Of a DNA stretch of 64,000 nucleotides, positions 9,206-18,075 are shown in pieces. Made by a program: the position numbers and the translations under genes. How positions within the stretch are numbered: the first letter of the stretch is position 1; each line of letters opens with the position of its first letter. Location of the stretch: assembly GCA_965233705.1 (NCBI GenBank), contig CBDDTF010000004.1:372001-436000 (forward strand), read 5' to 3'. The notes below the pieces were generated by a model. That model was not told the DNA's origin. It searched no databases and saw only the letters and a list, made by a program, of their open reading frames with translations. This DNA comes from Algihabitans sp965233705. Its GTDB lineage: Bacteria > Pseudomonadota > Alphaproteobacteria > Kiloniellales > DSM-21159.

Positions 9206-9742
9206 TTAGCGCGGGGCCAGGATCATGATCATCTGGCGCCCTTCCATCTTGGGGAACTGCTCGACCTTGGCGATCTCCTCCACCTCGCCCTTGACCTTGT
9301 TGAGCAGGTCATGGGCGAGGCCCTGGTGGGCGATCTCGCGGCCGCGGAAGCGCAGGGTCACCTTGACCTTGTCGCCTTCCCCGATGAACTTGTGGATCGA
9401 CCGCAGCTTCACGTCGTAGTCGTGCTGGTCGATGTTCGGGCGCATCTTGATCTCTTTGACCTCGATGACCTTCTGTTTCTTGCGTGCCTCGTTCGCCCGC
9501 TTCTGCGCCTCGTACTTGTACTTGCCGTAGTCGAGGATCTTGCACACGGGCGGGTCGGCCTGCGGGGCCACCTCGACGAGGTCGAGTCCGGCCTCGTCGG
9601 CGCGCTCGCGCGCGTCCTCGATGCTGACGACGCCGACGTTCTCGCCGTGCTCGTCGACCAGGCGCACCTTGGGCACCCGGATCTGCTCGTTGGCGCGCGG
9701 TCCTTCGCGGGTGGGCCCGCTATCCATCGGTGGTCTGCGTAT
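9206..9742 (-). CDS. infC: Translation initiation factor IF-3, probable AUA start
   Basis: The protein shows the IF-3 N-domain (ANEQIRVPKVRLVDEHGEN), the lysine-rich linker around YGKYKYEAQKRANEARKKQK and the C-domain MRPNIDQHDYDVKLRSIHKF. The first in-frame ATG (9727) has no ribosome site at a usable distance. An ATA codon at 9742 has AGGAG (9751-9755) exactly 8 nt upstream and extends the protein to 178 residues beginning (M)RRPPMDSGP, like other alphaproteobacterial IF-3 proteins. IF-3 discriminates against non-standard start codons, and E. coli infC uses AUU for autogenous control. An AUA start here fits the same logic. Confidence 0.95.
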   Translation of the reverse strand: MRRPPMDSGPTREGPRANEQIRVPKVRLVDEHGENVGVVSIEDARERADEAGLDLVEVAPQADPPVCKILDYGKYKYEAQKRANEARKKQKVIEVKEIKMRPNIDQHDYDVKLRSIHKFIGEGDKVKVTLRFRGREIAHQGLAHDLLNKVKGEVEEIAKVEQFPKMEGRQMIMILAPR

Positions 9743-9833
9743 GGAGACTTCTCCTAGCGTTGTGACGTTCGGTCGTTGTGGTTCGGCGTTCCGCCGGTCG
9801 CAACGGCTGCAACCGGCGGGGATACTGTCGTTA

Positions 9834-9913
9834 GGGCCCCTGATCGGCAGGGCCCCTGATCGGCAGGGCCCCTGATCGGCAGGCCCCCTGATCGTCAGAG
9901 CCCCTGATCGTCA
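9834..9913. repeat. Five 16-bp tandem repeats between thrS and infC
   Basis: Five consecutive 16-bp units of the type GGGCCCCTGATCGGCA run from 9834 to 9913. The first three are identical and the last two carry a G-to-T change (GATCGTCA). They occupy the 226-bp gap between thrS and infC and would be present in a read-through transcript. There GGGGCCC is self-complementary and neighbouring units could pair. They may act as an mRNA processing or attenuation site, or be a neutral slippage expansion. The rest of the gap has no gene. Confidence 0.8.
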
Positions 9914-9968
9914 GGGCACGTCCCCTGTTCCCCTCTCGGTAGACGGTCCGGGCCCGCGAGCCCGGCGC

Positions 9969-11936
9969 CTACCCGGCGGCGGCCGCGGCCTCGGCCGGGG
10001 CGGGGGCCACCCCGCGTTCGGCCAGGTCCGGCGCGCGCGCCTCCAGACAGAGTCTATGAATCACCTCGGGGAGCGCAAGCACCTCTTGCGCCTGGCCGCC
10101 CAGGCGGCGCAGGGCGACGGTGCCTTCCGCCGCCTCGCGGGCGCCGACCACGGCGATCACGGGTGTTTTCCGGTGGCTGTGCTCGCGGACCTTGTAGTTG
10201 ATCTTCTCGTTGCGCAGGTCGACCTCGGCCCGCAGCCCGGCCGCGCGCAGCGCCGCCACCACCTCCTGGGCGTAGGCATCGGCGTCGCCGGTGATGGTGG
10301 CCACCATCACCTGGGTCGGCGCCAGCCAGAGCGGCAGCCGTCCGGCGTAGTGCTCGATCAGGATGCCGGTGAAGCGCTCCAGCGAGCCCAGCTTGGCGAT
10401 GTGCAGCATGACCGGGCGGTGCTTCTCGCCGTCCTGGCCGATGTAGGTGGCGTCCAGACGCTCGGGCAGGTTCATGTCGACCTGCACCGTGCCGCACTGC
10501 CAGTCCCGGCCGATCGCGTCGCGCAGCACGAACTCCAGCTTCGGGCCGTAGAAGGCGCCCTCGCCGGGGTTCAGCTCGTAGGGCTCGCCCATGTCGTCGA
10601 GCGCCGCCTTGAGGTCGCCCTCCAGCCGGTCCCAGACCGCGTCTGCGCCGATGCGCTTTTCCGGCCGGTCGGAGAACTTGATGCGCACCGTCTCGAAGCC
10701 GAAGTCGCGGTAGATCTCCAGGATCATGCGGCTGGCGTCCTGCACCTCCTGCTTGACCTGCTCGGGCGTGCAGAAGATGTGCGCGTCGTCCTGGGTGAAG
10801 GCGCGCACGCGCATCAGGCCGTGCAGCGCGCCCGAGGGCTCGTAGCGGTGCACCTTGCCGAACTCGGCCAGGCGCAGCGGCAGCTCGCGGTAGCTGCGCA
10901 GGCCCTGATTGAAGATCTGCACGTGGCCGGGGCAGTTCATCGGCTTGATCGCGAAGGTGCGCCCGTCCTCCGTGTCGGTGGTGAACATGTGCTCGTGGTA
11001 GGCCTCCCAGTGGCCCGAGGCCTCCCACATCGCGCGGTCCATGATCTGTGGCGCGTTGACCTCCTGATAGCCGCCCTCGGCGTTGCGCCGCTTCATGTAG
11101 TCCATGAGCTGGCTGAACAGGGTCCAGCCCTTGGGGTGCCAGAAGACCGCGCCGGGCGCCTCCTCCTGAAAATGGAACAGGTCCATCTCGCGGCCGAGCC
11201 GCCGGTGATCGCGCTTTTCCGCCTCCTCCAGCATATGGAGGTAGGCCTTGAGCTCCTTCTCGTCGCGCCAGGCCGTGCCGTAGACGCGCTGGAGCTGCTC
11301 GTTGCGCGCGTCGCCGCGCCAGTAGGCGCCGGAGACCTTCATCAGCTTGAAGGCGTGGCCCAGGTCCTTGGTCGAGGGCAGGTGCGGGCCGAGGCAGAGG
11401 TCGAGCCAGTCGCCCTGGCGGTAGACCGTGATCACCTCGTCGCGCGGCAGTGTCTCGATGTGCTCGGCCTTGTACTTCTCGCCCTGGTCCATGAAGAAGC
11501 GGATCGCTTCGTCGCGGTCCCAGACCTCGCGGCGCAGCGCCAGATCGCGGTCGACGATCTCGTGCATGCGCTGCTCGATCTTCTCCAGGTCCTCCGGCGT
11601 GAAGGGCTCCTTGCGGGCGAAGTCGTAGTAGAAGCCGGTCTCGGTCGCCGGCCCGAAGGTCACCTGGGTGTCGGGGTAGAGCTCCTGGGTCGCCTGGGCC
11701 ATGACGTGGGCGGCGTCGTGCCGCAGCAGGTCGAGCGCGTCCTCCGACTTGCGGGTGACGATCTCGACGCGCGCGTCCTCCTCGATCTCGCGGTCGAGGT
11801 CGCGCAGCTCGCCGTCGACCTTCACGGCGAGCGCGGCCTTGGCCAGGCCCGGGCCGATCGACCCGGCCACCTCGCGGCCGGTGACCGCGGCGTCGTACTG
11901 CTTGACCGATCCGTCGGGCAGCGTAATGGCAACCAT
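9969..11936 (-). CDS. thrS: Threonine--tRNA ligase
   Basis: This 655-residue class II synthetase begins MVAITLPDGSVKQYDAAVTG, the TGS domain (1-62). It continues with the editing/SAD domain (about 65-230), the catalytic core with zinc ligand C335 in MNCPGHVQIF, and a C-terminal anticodon-binding domain starting near LPLWLAPTQVMVATI. A longer frame opens at a TTG at 11990. The ATG at 11936 matches the family N-terminus and is preferred. It is first in the thrS-infC-rpmI-rplT-pheST cluster and has a promoter just upstream. Confidence 0.97.
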   Translation of the reverse strand: MVAITLPDGSVKQYDAAVTGREVAGSIGPGLAKAALAVKVDGELRDLDREIEEDARVEIVTRKSEDALDLLRHDAAHVMAQATQELYPDTQVTFGPATETGFYYDFARKEPFTPEDLEKIEQRMHEIVDRDLALRREVWDRDEAIRFFMDQGEKYKAEHIETLPRDEVITVYRQGDWLDLCLGPHLPSTKDLGHAFKLMKVSGAYWRGDARNEQLQRVYGTAWRDEKELKAYLHMLEEAEKRDHRRLGREMDLFHFQEEAPGAVFWHPKGWTLFSQLMDYMKRRNAEGGYQEVNAPQIMDRAMWEASGHWEAYHEHMFTTDTEDGRTFAIKPMNCPGHVQIFNQGLRSYRELPLRLAEFGKVHRYEPSGALHGLMRVRAFTQDDAHIFCTPEQVKQEVQDASRMILEIYRDFGFETVRIKFSDRPEKRIGADAVWDRLEGDLKAALDDMGEPYELNPGEGAFYGPKLEFVLRDAIGRDWQCGTVQVDMNLPERLDATYIGQDGEKHRPVMLHIAKLGSLERFTGILIEHYAGRLPLWLAPTQVMVATITGDADAYAQEVVAALRAAGLRAEVDLRNEKINYKVREHSHRKTPVIAVVGAREAAEGTVALRRLGGQAQEVLALPEVIHRLCLEARAPDLAERGVAPAPAEAAAAAG

Positions 11937-12008
11937 CCGCCTGGCTCTCGTCTCTTCTGCTGCGGCTGACACGTGACTTTCCACCCTCAAGGTAGGGCAG
12001 GGAGGCGC

Positions 12009-12036
12009 ACATTAGAAGGAATCGAAGGCCAGTCAA
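12009..12036 (-). promoter_or_regulatory. Sigma-70-type promoter of thrS
   Basis: On the minus strand TTGACT (12031-12036) is followed after 16 bp by TAATGT (12009-12014), about 70 bp upstream of the thrS ATG. It sits in the only A+T-richer patch of the divergent gap between thrS and the plus-strand gene at 12195. Confidence 0.6.
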
Positions 12037-12194
12037 GGAAGCCGGACGGCGCAGAGGCGTCCCGAAGGGCTTCACGGGGTCGTCCGGGCGGGCGTCCTCC
12101 TTCCGGGCGGTGCGGCTTTCGCGGCGCCGAGCCTCGCCGCAAGGCGGGGCGTTCGCCGCCCCGGATGCCCGTCGGGTTCCTGCCGGAGGTGGCC

Positions 12195-13973
12195 GTGCTC
12201 CGTCCTCTCGCGATGATCGTCGCTGTGCTGCTGCTGTCCGCCACCGCCGTGCGCGCGCAGACGACCCAGGCGCACCCCGGGGCGGCGGACGGAACGCCGG
12301 CCACGGATGCCGCCGCGTCCGCCCCGGCGGCCGGGCCCCAGCCGGCGCGCCGCTTCACCGGCTGCCTGGCGCGCAATCCGCTGGAGATGCTGGCCGACAT
12401 GGCCAGCGCGCCGCCTTCCAGCCTGGAGCCGGCGAGCTTCGCCCTGGCGGCCGGCGAGACGGTCGACTTCCGCGTCGACCGCGTCTTCACCGAGGGGGCG
12501 GCGCCGATCTTCTGCGCCTGGGTGATCTGGGACGACCGGGCGATCCGGCCGCGGGCCCAGTGGGCCTCGATCGAGGGGGGCGAGAACACCGCCAACGGCG
12601 CCTGCTTCCGGGGCTTCTTCCAGGACAAGGAAGCCATCGTCGACCCCCAGCGCGCCGACATCGTCTCCGTCGTGGTGGGCGACAGCGGCGCCAGCACCCA
12701 GGTGCGCGTCGCGCTGCCGGCGACCCGCTTCATCAAGCCGTCGCTCTGGTGCGCGGCGCGGCTGATGCTGGCGCTCTACGAGCCGGACGGGACGGGCGAC
12801 TACCGGGTCACCCTGGCCTTCAACCGCGTCGAGCTGTTCAGCAACTACCGGGGCGTGCTGACCCTGACGCTGGCCTGGGTGGCGCTGATCTACCTCGGCT
12901 GCGCGGCGGCCAACGCCCAGGCCCTGCGCCGCCGCGCGGTGCGCGACGGCCGGCCCGCGCCGGCCTACGCCCGCGCCTTGCGCCGCTCGCTCAATCCGGC
13001 GGTGCTGACGGCGGAGATGAACGGCCGGGCCAGCCTGTCGAACCTGCAGGTCTTCGGCTTTTCCCTGCTGGTCGCGGCGCTGGTGCTGTTCATTCTGCTG
13101 CGGCTCGGCACCCTGGCCGACCTCTCGGCCGACATCCTGCTGCTGCTGGGCATCGCGGCGGTCGGCACCGCCGGCGGCAAGCTGGCCGACCAGAGCCGCA
13201 ACCGGCTGAGCGCCGAGACCTATGCCTGGCTGCGCCAGAAGGGCTGGCTGGCCAGCGGCCAGGTCGAAACCTGCTGGAGCCAGCTCTTCACCACCGACGG
13301 CACGCTGGACGTGACCAAGCTGCAGATGGGCGCCTTCAGCCTGGTGGTGGCCTTCGCCTTGGGGCTGCTCGGCAGCTTCGACCTCAGCACCTTCGACATT
13401 CCCGACACGCTGCTGGGCGTGCTGGGGTTGAGCCAGGGGGTCTACGTCGCCGGCAAGGCGGTCACGCCGCCGACCTTCCGCGACTACGACCGGCAGGTCG
13501 GGCGCCTGCGCGAGGCCGAGCAGCGCTATCGCCAGGCCCCGACGCCGCAGGCCCGCGCCGACTACGCGCAGGCGGTGCGGCTCGCCGCCACCATGCACCG
13601 GGAGGTCTTCGGCAACGCTATTCCCGACGAGCTGCGAGAGCCGCCGGAGCCGAGCCCGGGCCGTGCGCCCGCCTCGCCGCCGACGGCGGCCGACGCCCCC
13701 ACGGCGCCCCCCACGGCGCCCCCCGCGGAGTCCGGTGCGGAGTCCGGCGCGGCAGCGGCCGCGCCGTCCCCTGCGGCCGAAGCGTCGGCCCCGACGGCCG
13801 CCATGTCCCGCGCGCCGGAGCCGGTCCCCGTGCCGGTCGGCGGCGACGATATCGGGTGGGACGCGGCGCCGGCCCAATCCGGGCCGGCTGCACAGTCCGG
13901 AGCACCTGGGCCGGCGGCGTCGGGGAGGGGCGGCCCGGGGCGGCCGCCGGGGTGCCGGCCCCGGGTCTCCTGA
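12195..13973 (+). CDS. Unknown multi-pass membrane protein with signal peptide and proline/alanine-rich tail
   Basis: I do not recognise the family. A GTG at 12195 has GGAGG (12185-12189) 5 nt upstream and gives 592 residues starting MLRPLAMIVAVLLLSATAVR, a clear signal peptide with likely cleavage after AVRA (residue 21). An extracytoplasmic region of about 200 residues follows, with Cys in FTGCLARNP and SLWCAAR. Hydrophobic segments follow at about 220-241, 286-305, 309-330, 377-396 and 402-420. After GKAVTPPTFRDYDRQ comes a charged helical stretch and then about 115 residues of Pro/Ala/Ser-rich, probably disordered tail. An upstream ATG at 12165 is possible but lacks a ribosome site. The layout (extracytoplasmic domain, membrane bundle, disordered tail) suggests an envelope sensor or scaffold, but no function can be assigned. 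Confidence 0.75.
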   Translation: MLRPLAMIVAVLLLSATAVRAQTTQAHPGAADGTPATDAAASAPAAGPQPARRFTGCLARNPLEMLADMASAPPSSLEPASFALAAGETVDFRVDRVFTEGAAPIFCAWVIWDDRAIRPRAQWASIEGGENTANGACFRGFFQDKEAIVDPQRADIVSVVVGDSGASTQVRVALPATRFIKPSLWCAARLMLALYEPDGTGDYRVTLAFNRVELFSNYRGVLTLTLAWVALIYLGCAAANAQALRRRAVRDGRPAPAYARALRRSLNPAVLTAEMNGRASLSNLQVFGFSLLVAALVLFILLRLGTLADLSADILLLLGIAAVGTAGGKLADQSRNRLSAETYAWLRQKGWLASGQVETCWSQLFTTDGTLDVTKLQMGAFSLVVAFALGLLGSFDLSTFDIPDTLLGVLGLSQGVYVAGKAVTPPTFRDYDRQVGRLREAEQRYRQAPTPQARADYAQAVRLAATMHREVFGNAIPDELREPPEPSPGRAPASPPTAADAPTAPPTAPPAESGAESGAAAAAPSPAAEASAPTAAMSRAPEPVPVPVGGDDIGWDAAPAQSGPAAQSGAPGPAASGRGGPGRPPGCRPRVS

Positions 13974-14022
13974 CGCCCGGTCGAGGCCGGCGGAGTCGGC
14001 GGCGGCGGTCAGGCGGCGGCGC

Positions 14023-15228
14023 TCAGGCGGCGGCGCTCAGGCGCGCCATCTCGGCCTCCTGCAGCACCTCGCGGTAGACGGCCAGGGTGGCCGCACACAT
14101 GGCGGCCTTGGAGAAGTCGGCCTGCACGCGTGCGATCGCCTGGTCGGCCAGCGCGGCGCGCGCGGCCTCGTCCAGCGCCAGGGCCTGGCGCAGGGCCGCG
14201 GCCAGGGCGTCGATGTCGCCGGGCGGATAGAGCAGTCCCGTCTCGCCGGGCAGGAGCTGCTCCGGCGCGCCGCCGTGGTCGCTCGCCACCACCGGACGGC
14301 CCATGGCCTGCGCCTCGCCGACCACGCGGCCGAAGCCCTCCGGCGCGGTGGAGGCCGAGACCACCACGTCGCTCAGCATGTAAGCGGCGGCCATGTCGTT
14401 GCAGGGGCCGGCGATCATCGCCTTGGCGCGCAGGTCCAGGCGCGCGATCAGCTCCTCCAGCTCGGCGCGGTAGGCGCTGCGCCCCTGGTCGTCGCCGACC
14501 AGGGCGACCACGAACTCCAGATCCGTCAGCCGGGCGGCCGCATGCAGCAGGTCGGCCTGGCCCTTCCAGCGGGTCAGGCGCCCCGGCAGCATAATCACCG
14601 GCACACCGTCGGGCAGACGCCAGCGCCGGGCGAGCTGGATCACCCGCTCGGGCGAGACCCGCGCGGGGTCGAAGACCTCCAGGTCGACGCCGCGGTGCAC
14701 CAGGCGCAGGCGCGCCGGGTCGGCGCCGTAGGTCTCCTGAACGTGGCGCCGGATGAACTCCGAGATGCAGATCACCCGCGCGCCGCGCGTCATCACCGAG
14801 TTGTAGAGCCGCTTGAACGGCAGGCCCAGGGAGTAGGGGGCGTGCACCGTGGTGACGAAGGGCCGGCCGCTGCGCCGCGCCGCCCAGAGGGCCGACCAGG
14901 CCGGGGCGCGGCTGCGCGCATGCACCAGCTCGACGCCGTGGCGCTCGATCACCTCGACCAGGCGGGCCGTGTTGCGCCGGATGCGCCAGGGGCTCTTGCT
15001 GGCCAGCGGCAGGGTGACGTGCTCGCCTCCGACGCGCTCCAACGCGCGCTCCAGGGCGCCGCCGGCCGAGGCGACCAGCGCCCGACCGCCGGCCGCCGCG
15101 ATGGCGCCGGCAATGTCCACCGTGCCGCGCTCGACGCCGCCGGTCTCCAGCGCCGGCAGCACTTGCAGGATGACCGGCCGCCGGCTTTCGCCGGTCAGGT
15201 CCGCGATGCTACCTTCCACCTCGTCCAC
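14023..15228 (-). CDS. Glycosyltransferase family 4-like protein
   Basis: This GT-B-fold glycosyltransferase of about 401 residues begins near PVILQVLPALETGGVERGTV, the classical N-domain strand and glycine turn. The C-domain contains PGRLTRWKGQADLL and the EGFGRVVGEAQAMGRPVVAS nucleotide-sugar/phosphate motif (E-x7-E). It likely transfers a sugar from an activated donor during LPS core, O-antigen or exopolysaccharide synthesis; donor and acceptor are unknown. The frame stays open far upstream, but that part is the antisense of the neighbouring hydrolase. The best starts are GTG at 15228 or 15219, neither with a strong ribosome site. It is divergent from the hydrolase at 15280. Confidence 0.85.
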   Translation of the reverse strand: MDEVEGSIADLTGESRRPVILQVLPALETGGVERGTVDIAGAIAAAGGRALVASAGGALERALERVGGEHVTLPLASKSPWRIRRNTARLVEVIERHGVELVHARSRAPAWSALWAARRSGRPFVTTVHAPYSLGLPFKRLYNSVMTRGARVICISEFIRRHVQETYGADPARLRLVHRGVDLEVFDPARVSPERVIQLARRWRLPDGVPVIMLPGRLTRWKGQADLLHAAARLTDLEFVVALVGDDQGRSAYRAELEELIARLDLRAKAMIAGPCNDMAAAYMLSDVVVSASTAPEGFGRVVGEAQAMGRPVVASDHGGAPEQLLPGETGLLYPPGDIDALAAALRQALALDEAARAALADQAIARVQADFSKAAMCAATLAVYREVLQEAEMARLSAAA

Positions 15229-15279
15229 GTCCTGTCGAACCGTTCCTTTTCCGCCTTGATCGAGGGAGACGCCGCCGCC

Positions 15280-16047
15280 ATGCGCGAGGCACCCGAGCCC
15301 CAGTTCCTGCCGCGCGACGGCGGCCATCGACTTGCCTACCACAAGACGGAGGGCGAGGCGCCAGGCGTTGTCTTCCTGAGCGGTTACATGTCCGACATGA
15401 CCGGCACCAAGGCGACCTGGCTGGAAGAGCAGTGCCGGGCGCGCGGCCAGGCCTTCCTGCGCTTCGACTACCTGGGCCACGGCCAGTCCTCGGGCCGCTT
15501 CGAGGAGGGCACGATCGGCCGCTGGGCGGCCGATGCGGTGGCCGCCATCGACGCGCTGACCGAAGGGCCGCAGATCCTGGTCGGCTCCTCCATGGGTGGC
15601 TGGCTGATGCTGCTGGCCGCCCTGGCGCGGCCGCAGCGGGTGGCCGGACTGGTCGGCATCGCCGCCGCGCCGGATTTCACCGAGGAGCTGATGTGGCAGC
15701 GCTTTTCCGCCGAGGTGCGCGCCACCCTGGCGCGCGACGGCGTCTACCGCGAACCCAGCCCCTACGGCGACCAGCCCTACACCATCACCCAGGGACTGAT
15801 CGAGGAGGGGCGCTCCCACCTGCTGATGGGCGGCGAGATCGCGCTGACCTGCCCGGTGCGCCTGCTGCACGGCATGGCCGATTCCGACGTGCCCTACCAG
15901 GTCTCCCTGCGCCTGGCCGAGCGGCTGGCCGCCACGGATGTCGAGGTGCACCTGATCAAGAGCGGCGACCACCGCCTCAGCGGCTCGGACGACCTGCTGC
16001 GCCTCAGCGCCACGGTGGCCGAGATCTCCGCCCGCCTGCGCGGGTAG
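15280..16047 (+). CDS. Alpha/beta hydrolase, small soluble esterase/thioesterase type
   Basis: This 255-residue alpha/beta-hydrolase has nucleophile elbow GSSMGGW near residue 107 and oxyanion-side motif FLSGYMSDMTGTKA. The acid and histidine lie in HGMADSDVPY and SGDHRLSG. Length and the RFDYLGHGQSSG motif resemble ABHD10-like mycophenolic-glucuronide/acyl-protein esterases, whose bacterial substrates are largely unknown. GAGGGAG upstream of the ATG supports the start. It shares a short divergent promoter region with the glycosyltransferase. Confidence 0.85.
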   Translation: MREAPEPQFLPRDGGHRLAYHKTEGEAPGVVFLSGYMSDMTGTKATWLEEQCRARGQAFLRFDYLGHGQSSGRFEEGTIGRWAADAVAAIDALTEGPQILVGSSMGGWLMLLAALARPQRVAGLVGIAAAPDFTEELMWQRFSAEVRATLARDGVYREPSPYGDQPYTITQGLIEEGRSHLLMGGEIALTCPVRLLHGMADSDVPYQVSLRLAERLAATDVEVHLIKSGDHRLSGSDDLLRLSATVAEISARLRG

Positions 16048-16130
16048 GCGGGGCGCCGCGACGCGGGGGGCATCTCGCGCGCTCCTCAACCGGCCCCCGG
16101 CCGAGGCGCGCGGTTGCGACGCCGGCCGGT

Positions 16131-17162
16131 TCAGTCCGCCGCCGCCCCCGTGGCCGCCGCCCCCGTGGCCGCCGCCGCCCCGGCCGTCTCGGCGGCCAGG
16201 ATCGCGGGTAGGCCCTCGCGGTAGCTGGGATAGCGCAGCCGCACCCCCAGCTCCTGCTTGATGCGGGCGTTGGCGACCCGCTTGTTGTCCCGGTAGAAGC
16301 TGCGCGCCATCTCGCTCAATTCGGCCCGGTCGAAGGGCACCAGCGGCGGGGCCGCGACGCCCAGCAGCGCGGCGGCGAAGGCCGTCACCTCGGCGGGATC
16401 GGCCGCCTCGTCGTCGCACAGGTTGTAGACGCGGCCCGGTTCGGGCCGCGCCATGGAGGCGGCCAGCACCTGGGCGATGTCTTCGACATGGATGCGGCTG
16501 AAGACCTGGCCCGGCTTGGCGATGCGTCGGCTGCGGCCGGCGCGCAGGGCGGCGAAAGGGCCGCGACCGGGTCCGTAGATGCCGGCCAGGCGGAAGCGGT
16601 GGACCGGCAGGCCGTGCGTCTCGAACAGGTGCAGCCACTGGCGCTCCGCCGCCACCCGCCGGCGGCCGCGCGCGCCGCTGGGCGCCAGGGCCGAGGTCTC
16701 GTCGACCCAGCCGCCATCGCGGTCGCCGTAGACGCCGGTGGTCGAGAGGTAGCCGAGCCAGCGCAGGCCGGTGAGGCGGCCGAGGTCCTCGGCATGGGCG
16801 TCGAGCACCGGGTCGCCCTCGGCGTCCGGCGGCACGGAGGAGAGCAGGTGGGTGGTGCCGGCCAGCGCCGCCGCCGGGTCGGCCAGCGGCCGGCCGCGGT
16901 CGAAGACGAAGCTATCGAAGCCGCGCGCCGCCAGGGCTGCGGCCTTGTCCGGACTGCGCACCGTGCCGGCGATCCGCCAGCCGCGCCCGGCCAGGGCCTC
17001 GGCCAGCGCCAGGGCGCTGTAGCCCAGCCCGAAGCAGAACAGGCGCGGGGCGGCGGCCGTCTCGGCTGTGGCCGTCTTTGCCGTGGCTTGGGCCGTGGCT
17101 TGGGCCGTCGCTTGGGCCGTCGCTTGGGCGAAGGCGTCTGGGGCGTCGGGGGCGTCGCTCAT
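16131..17162 (-). CDS. NAD(P)-dependent SDR/epimerase-like protein (YeeZ type)
   Basis: This 343-residue protein has an atypical-SDR Rossmann start, LFCFGLGYSALALAEALAGR. It then shows LLSSVPPDAEGDPVLDAH, the active-site-region segment GYLSTTGVYGDRDGGWVDE and FRLAGIYGPGRGPFAALRAG, followed by SRIHVEDIAQVLAASM. These match the YeeZ-like branch of NAD-dependent epimerase/dehydratase proteins, whose substrate is not established. The first 45 residues are a low-complexity extension built on a repeated AQAT unit, and the C-terminus ends in a short Ala/Thr/Gly repeat (ETAGAAAATGAAATGAAAD). Neither end is expected to be part of the fold. The ATG at 17162 gives MSDAPDAP; an alternative start lies 12 codons upstream. 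Confidence 0.8.
   Translation of the reverse strand: MSDAPDAPDAFAQATAQATAQATAQATAKTATAETAAAPRLFCFGLGYSALALAEALAGRGWRIAGTVRSPDKAAALAARGFDSFVFDRGRPLADPAAALAGTTHLLSSVPPDAEGDPVLDAHAEDLGRLTGLRWLGYLSTTGVYGDRDGGWVDETSALAPSGARGRRRVAAERQWLHLFETHGLPVHRFRLAGIYGPGRGPFAALRAGRSRRIAKPGQVFSRIHVEDIAQVLAASMARPEPGRVYNLCDDEAADPAEVTAFAAALLGVAAPPLVPFDRAELSEMARSFYRDNKRVANARIKQELGVRLRYPSYREGLPAILAAETAGAAAATGAAATGAAAD
17080..17127. repeat. Four 12-bp tandem repeats inside the SDR gene
   Basis: Four units of GCCGTSGCTTGG follow one another: two with GTGG, then two with GTCG. On the coding strand each encodes Ala-Gln-Ala-Thr, so expansion or contraction would keep the frame and only change the length of the disordered N-terminal arm. 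Confidence 0.85.
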
Positions 17163-17227
17163 GGTCGATACAATGGGGTGGGCCAGCCGTCTCGCCAAGG
17201 CCGGCGGCGGTGTGCTATTCGGGCGCG

Positions 17228-18049
17228 ATGCTGCGCCTGCCCGTCTCCGCCTGTCTGCTGGCCGCCCTGCTGCTGGCCGCCTGTCTGCTGGCCGTGGCGC
17301 TGCTGGCCGTGGCGCCGCCGCGCCCGGCGGCGGCGCAGCAGATCGACGCCGAGCAGGAGTACCTCGCCTGCTTGAAGCTGGCGCGCAGCGCCCCGGCCGA
17401 GGCGGAGGCCAGTGCCAAGACCTGGGAGGAGCAGGGCGGCGCCGGCCCGGCGCGGCATTGCCGTGCGGTCGCGCTGGCGCGCCTGGGCCGCTTCGCCGAG
17501 GCGGCGGAGATGCTGGAGCGGCTGATCGACGAGGTGCCCACGCGCATGAAGGCGGGCGTGCTGACCCAGGCCGGCCAGGCCTGGCTGATGGCCGACGACG
17601 CCGAGCGCGCCTTCCGGGCCCAGACCCGCGCCCTGGAGTTCGCGCCGAACGACGTGGAGCTGCTGATCGACCGCTCGATCACCCTGGCCGGGCTCAACCG
17701 CTTCTGGGAGGCGATCGACGACCTCAACCGGGCCAGCGACCTGGCCCGCGAACGGCCGGAGATCTACGTCTACCGCGCCACCGCCTACCGCTTCGTCGAG
17801 GCTTACGACCTGGCGCTGGAGGACGTGAACCAGGCGCTGGAGCTCGACCCCAGCCATCCCGAGGCCCTGATGGAGCGGGGCATCCTGCGCTACCAGGAGG
17901 GCGACATTCGCGGCGCCCGCAAGGACTGGCAGGCGGTGGTCGATGTCGCCCCCAACACCCCGGCCGCCGTCGCCGCCAAGGAGAACCTCTGGCGCACCGA
18001 GAACACCGGCGGCCCGGCGCCGCTGCCGGGCCCCGCCCAGGGCGGTTGA
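17228..18049 (+). CDS. Exported TPR-repeat protein
   Basis: This 273-residue protein opens with an unusually long hydrophobic leader rich in Leu/Ala whose DNA is itself repetitive. A likely signal-peptidase site follows RPAAA near residue 37. An LAAC tetrapeptide within the leader could also be read as a lipobox, but hydrophobic sequence continues after it. The mature part is a tandem TPR array, for example AGQAWLMADDAERAFRAQTR, VYRATAYRFVEAYDLALEDV and ERGILRYQEGDIRGARKDW. It probably acts as a periplasmic protein-protein scaffold. The start codon lies 65 bp beyond the divergent SDR gene's start. Confidence 0.8.
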   Translation: MLRLPVSACLLAALLLAACLLAVALLAVAPPRPAAAQQIDAEQEYLACLKLARSAPAEAEASAKTWEEQGGAGPARHCRAVALARLGRFAEAAEMLERLIDEVPTRMKAGVLTQAGQAWLMADDAERAFRAQTRALEFAPNDVELLIDRSITLAGLNRFWEAIDDLNRASDLARERPEIYVYRATAYRFVEAYDLALEDVNQALELDPSHPEALMERGILRYQEGDIRGARKDWQAVVDVAPNTPAAVAAKENLWRTENTGGPAPLPGPAQGG

Positions 18050-18075
18050 CCCGCGGCGCCGCGTTCCGGCGGCGG

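Noticed and set aside
9834..9913. CRISPR-like array
   Set aside because: Units are only 16 bp, contiguous with no spacers, and there are no cas genes.
14023..16638. 871-codon minus-strand frame joining the glycosyltransferase to sequence opposite the hydrolase and SDR genes
   Set aside because: Only the first-lobe-to-C-terminus part (from about 15228) resembles a protein; the rest mirrors the real plus-strand hydrolase.
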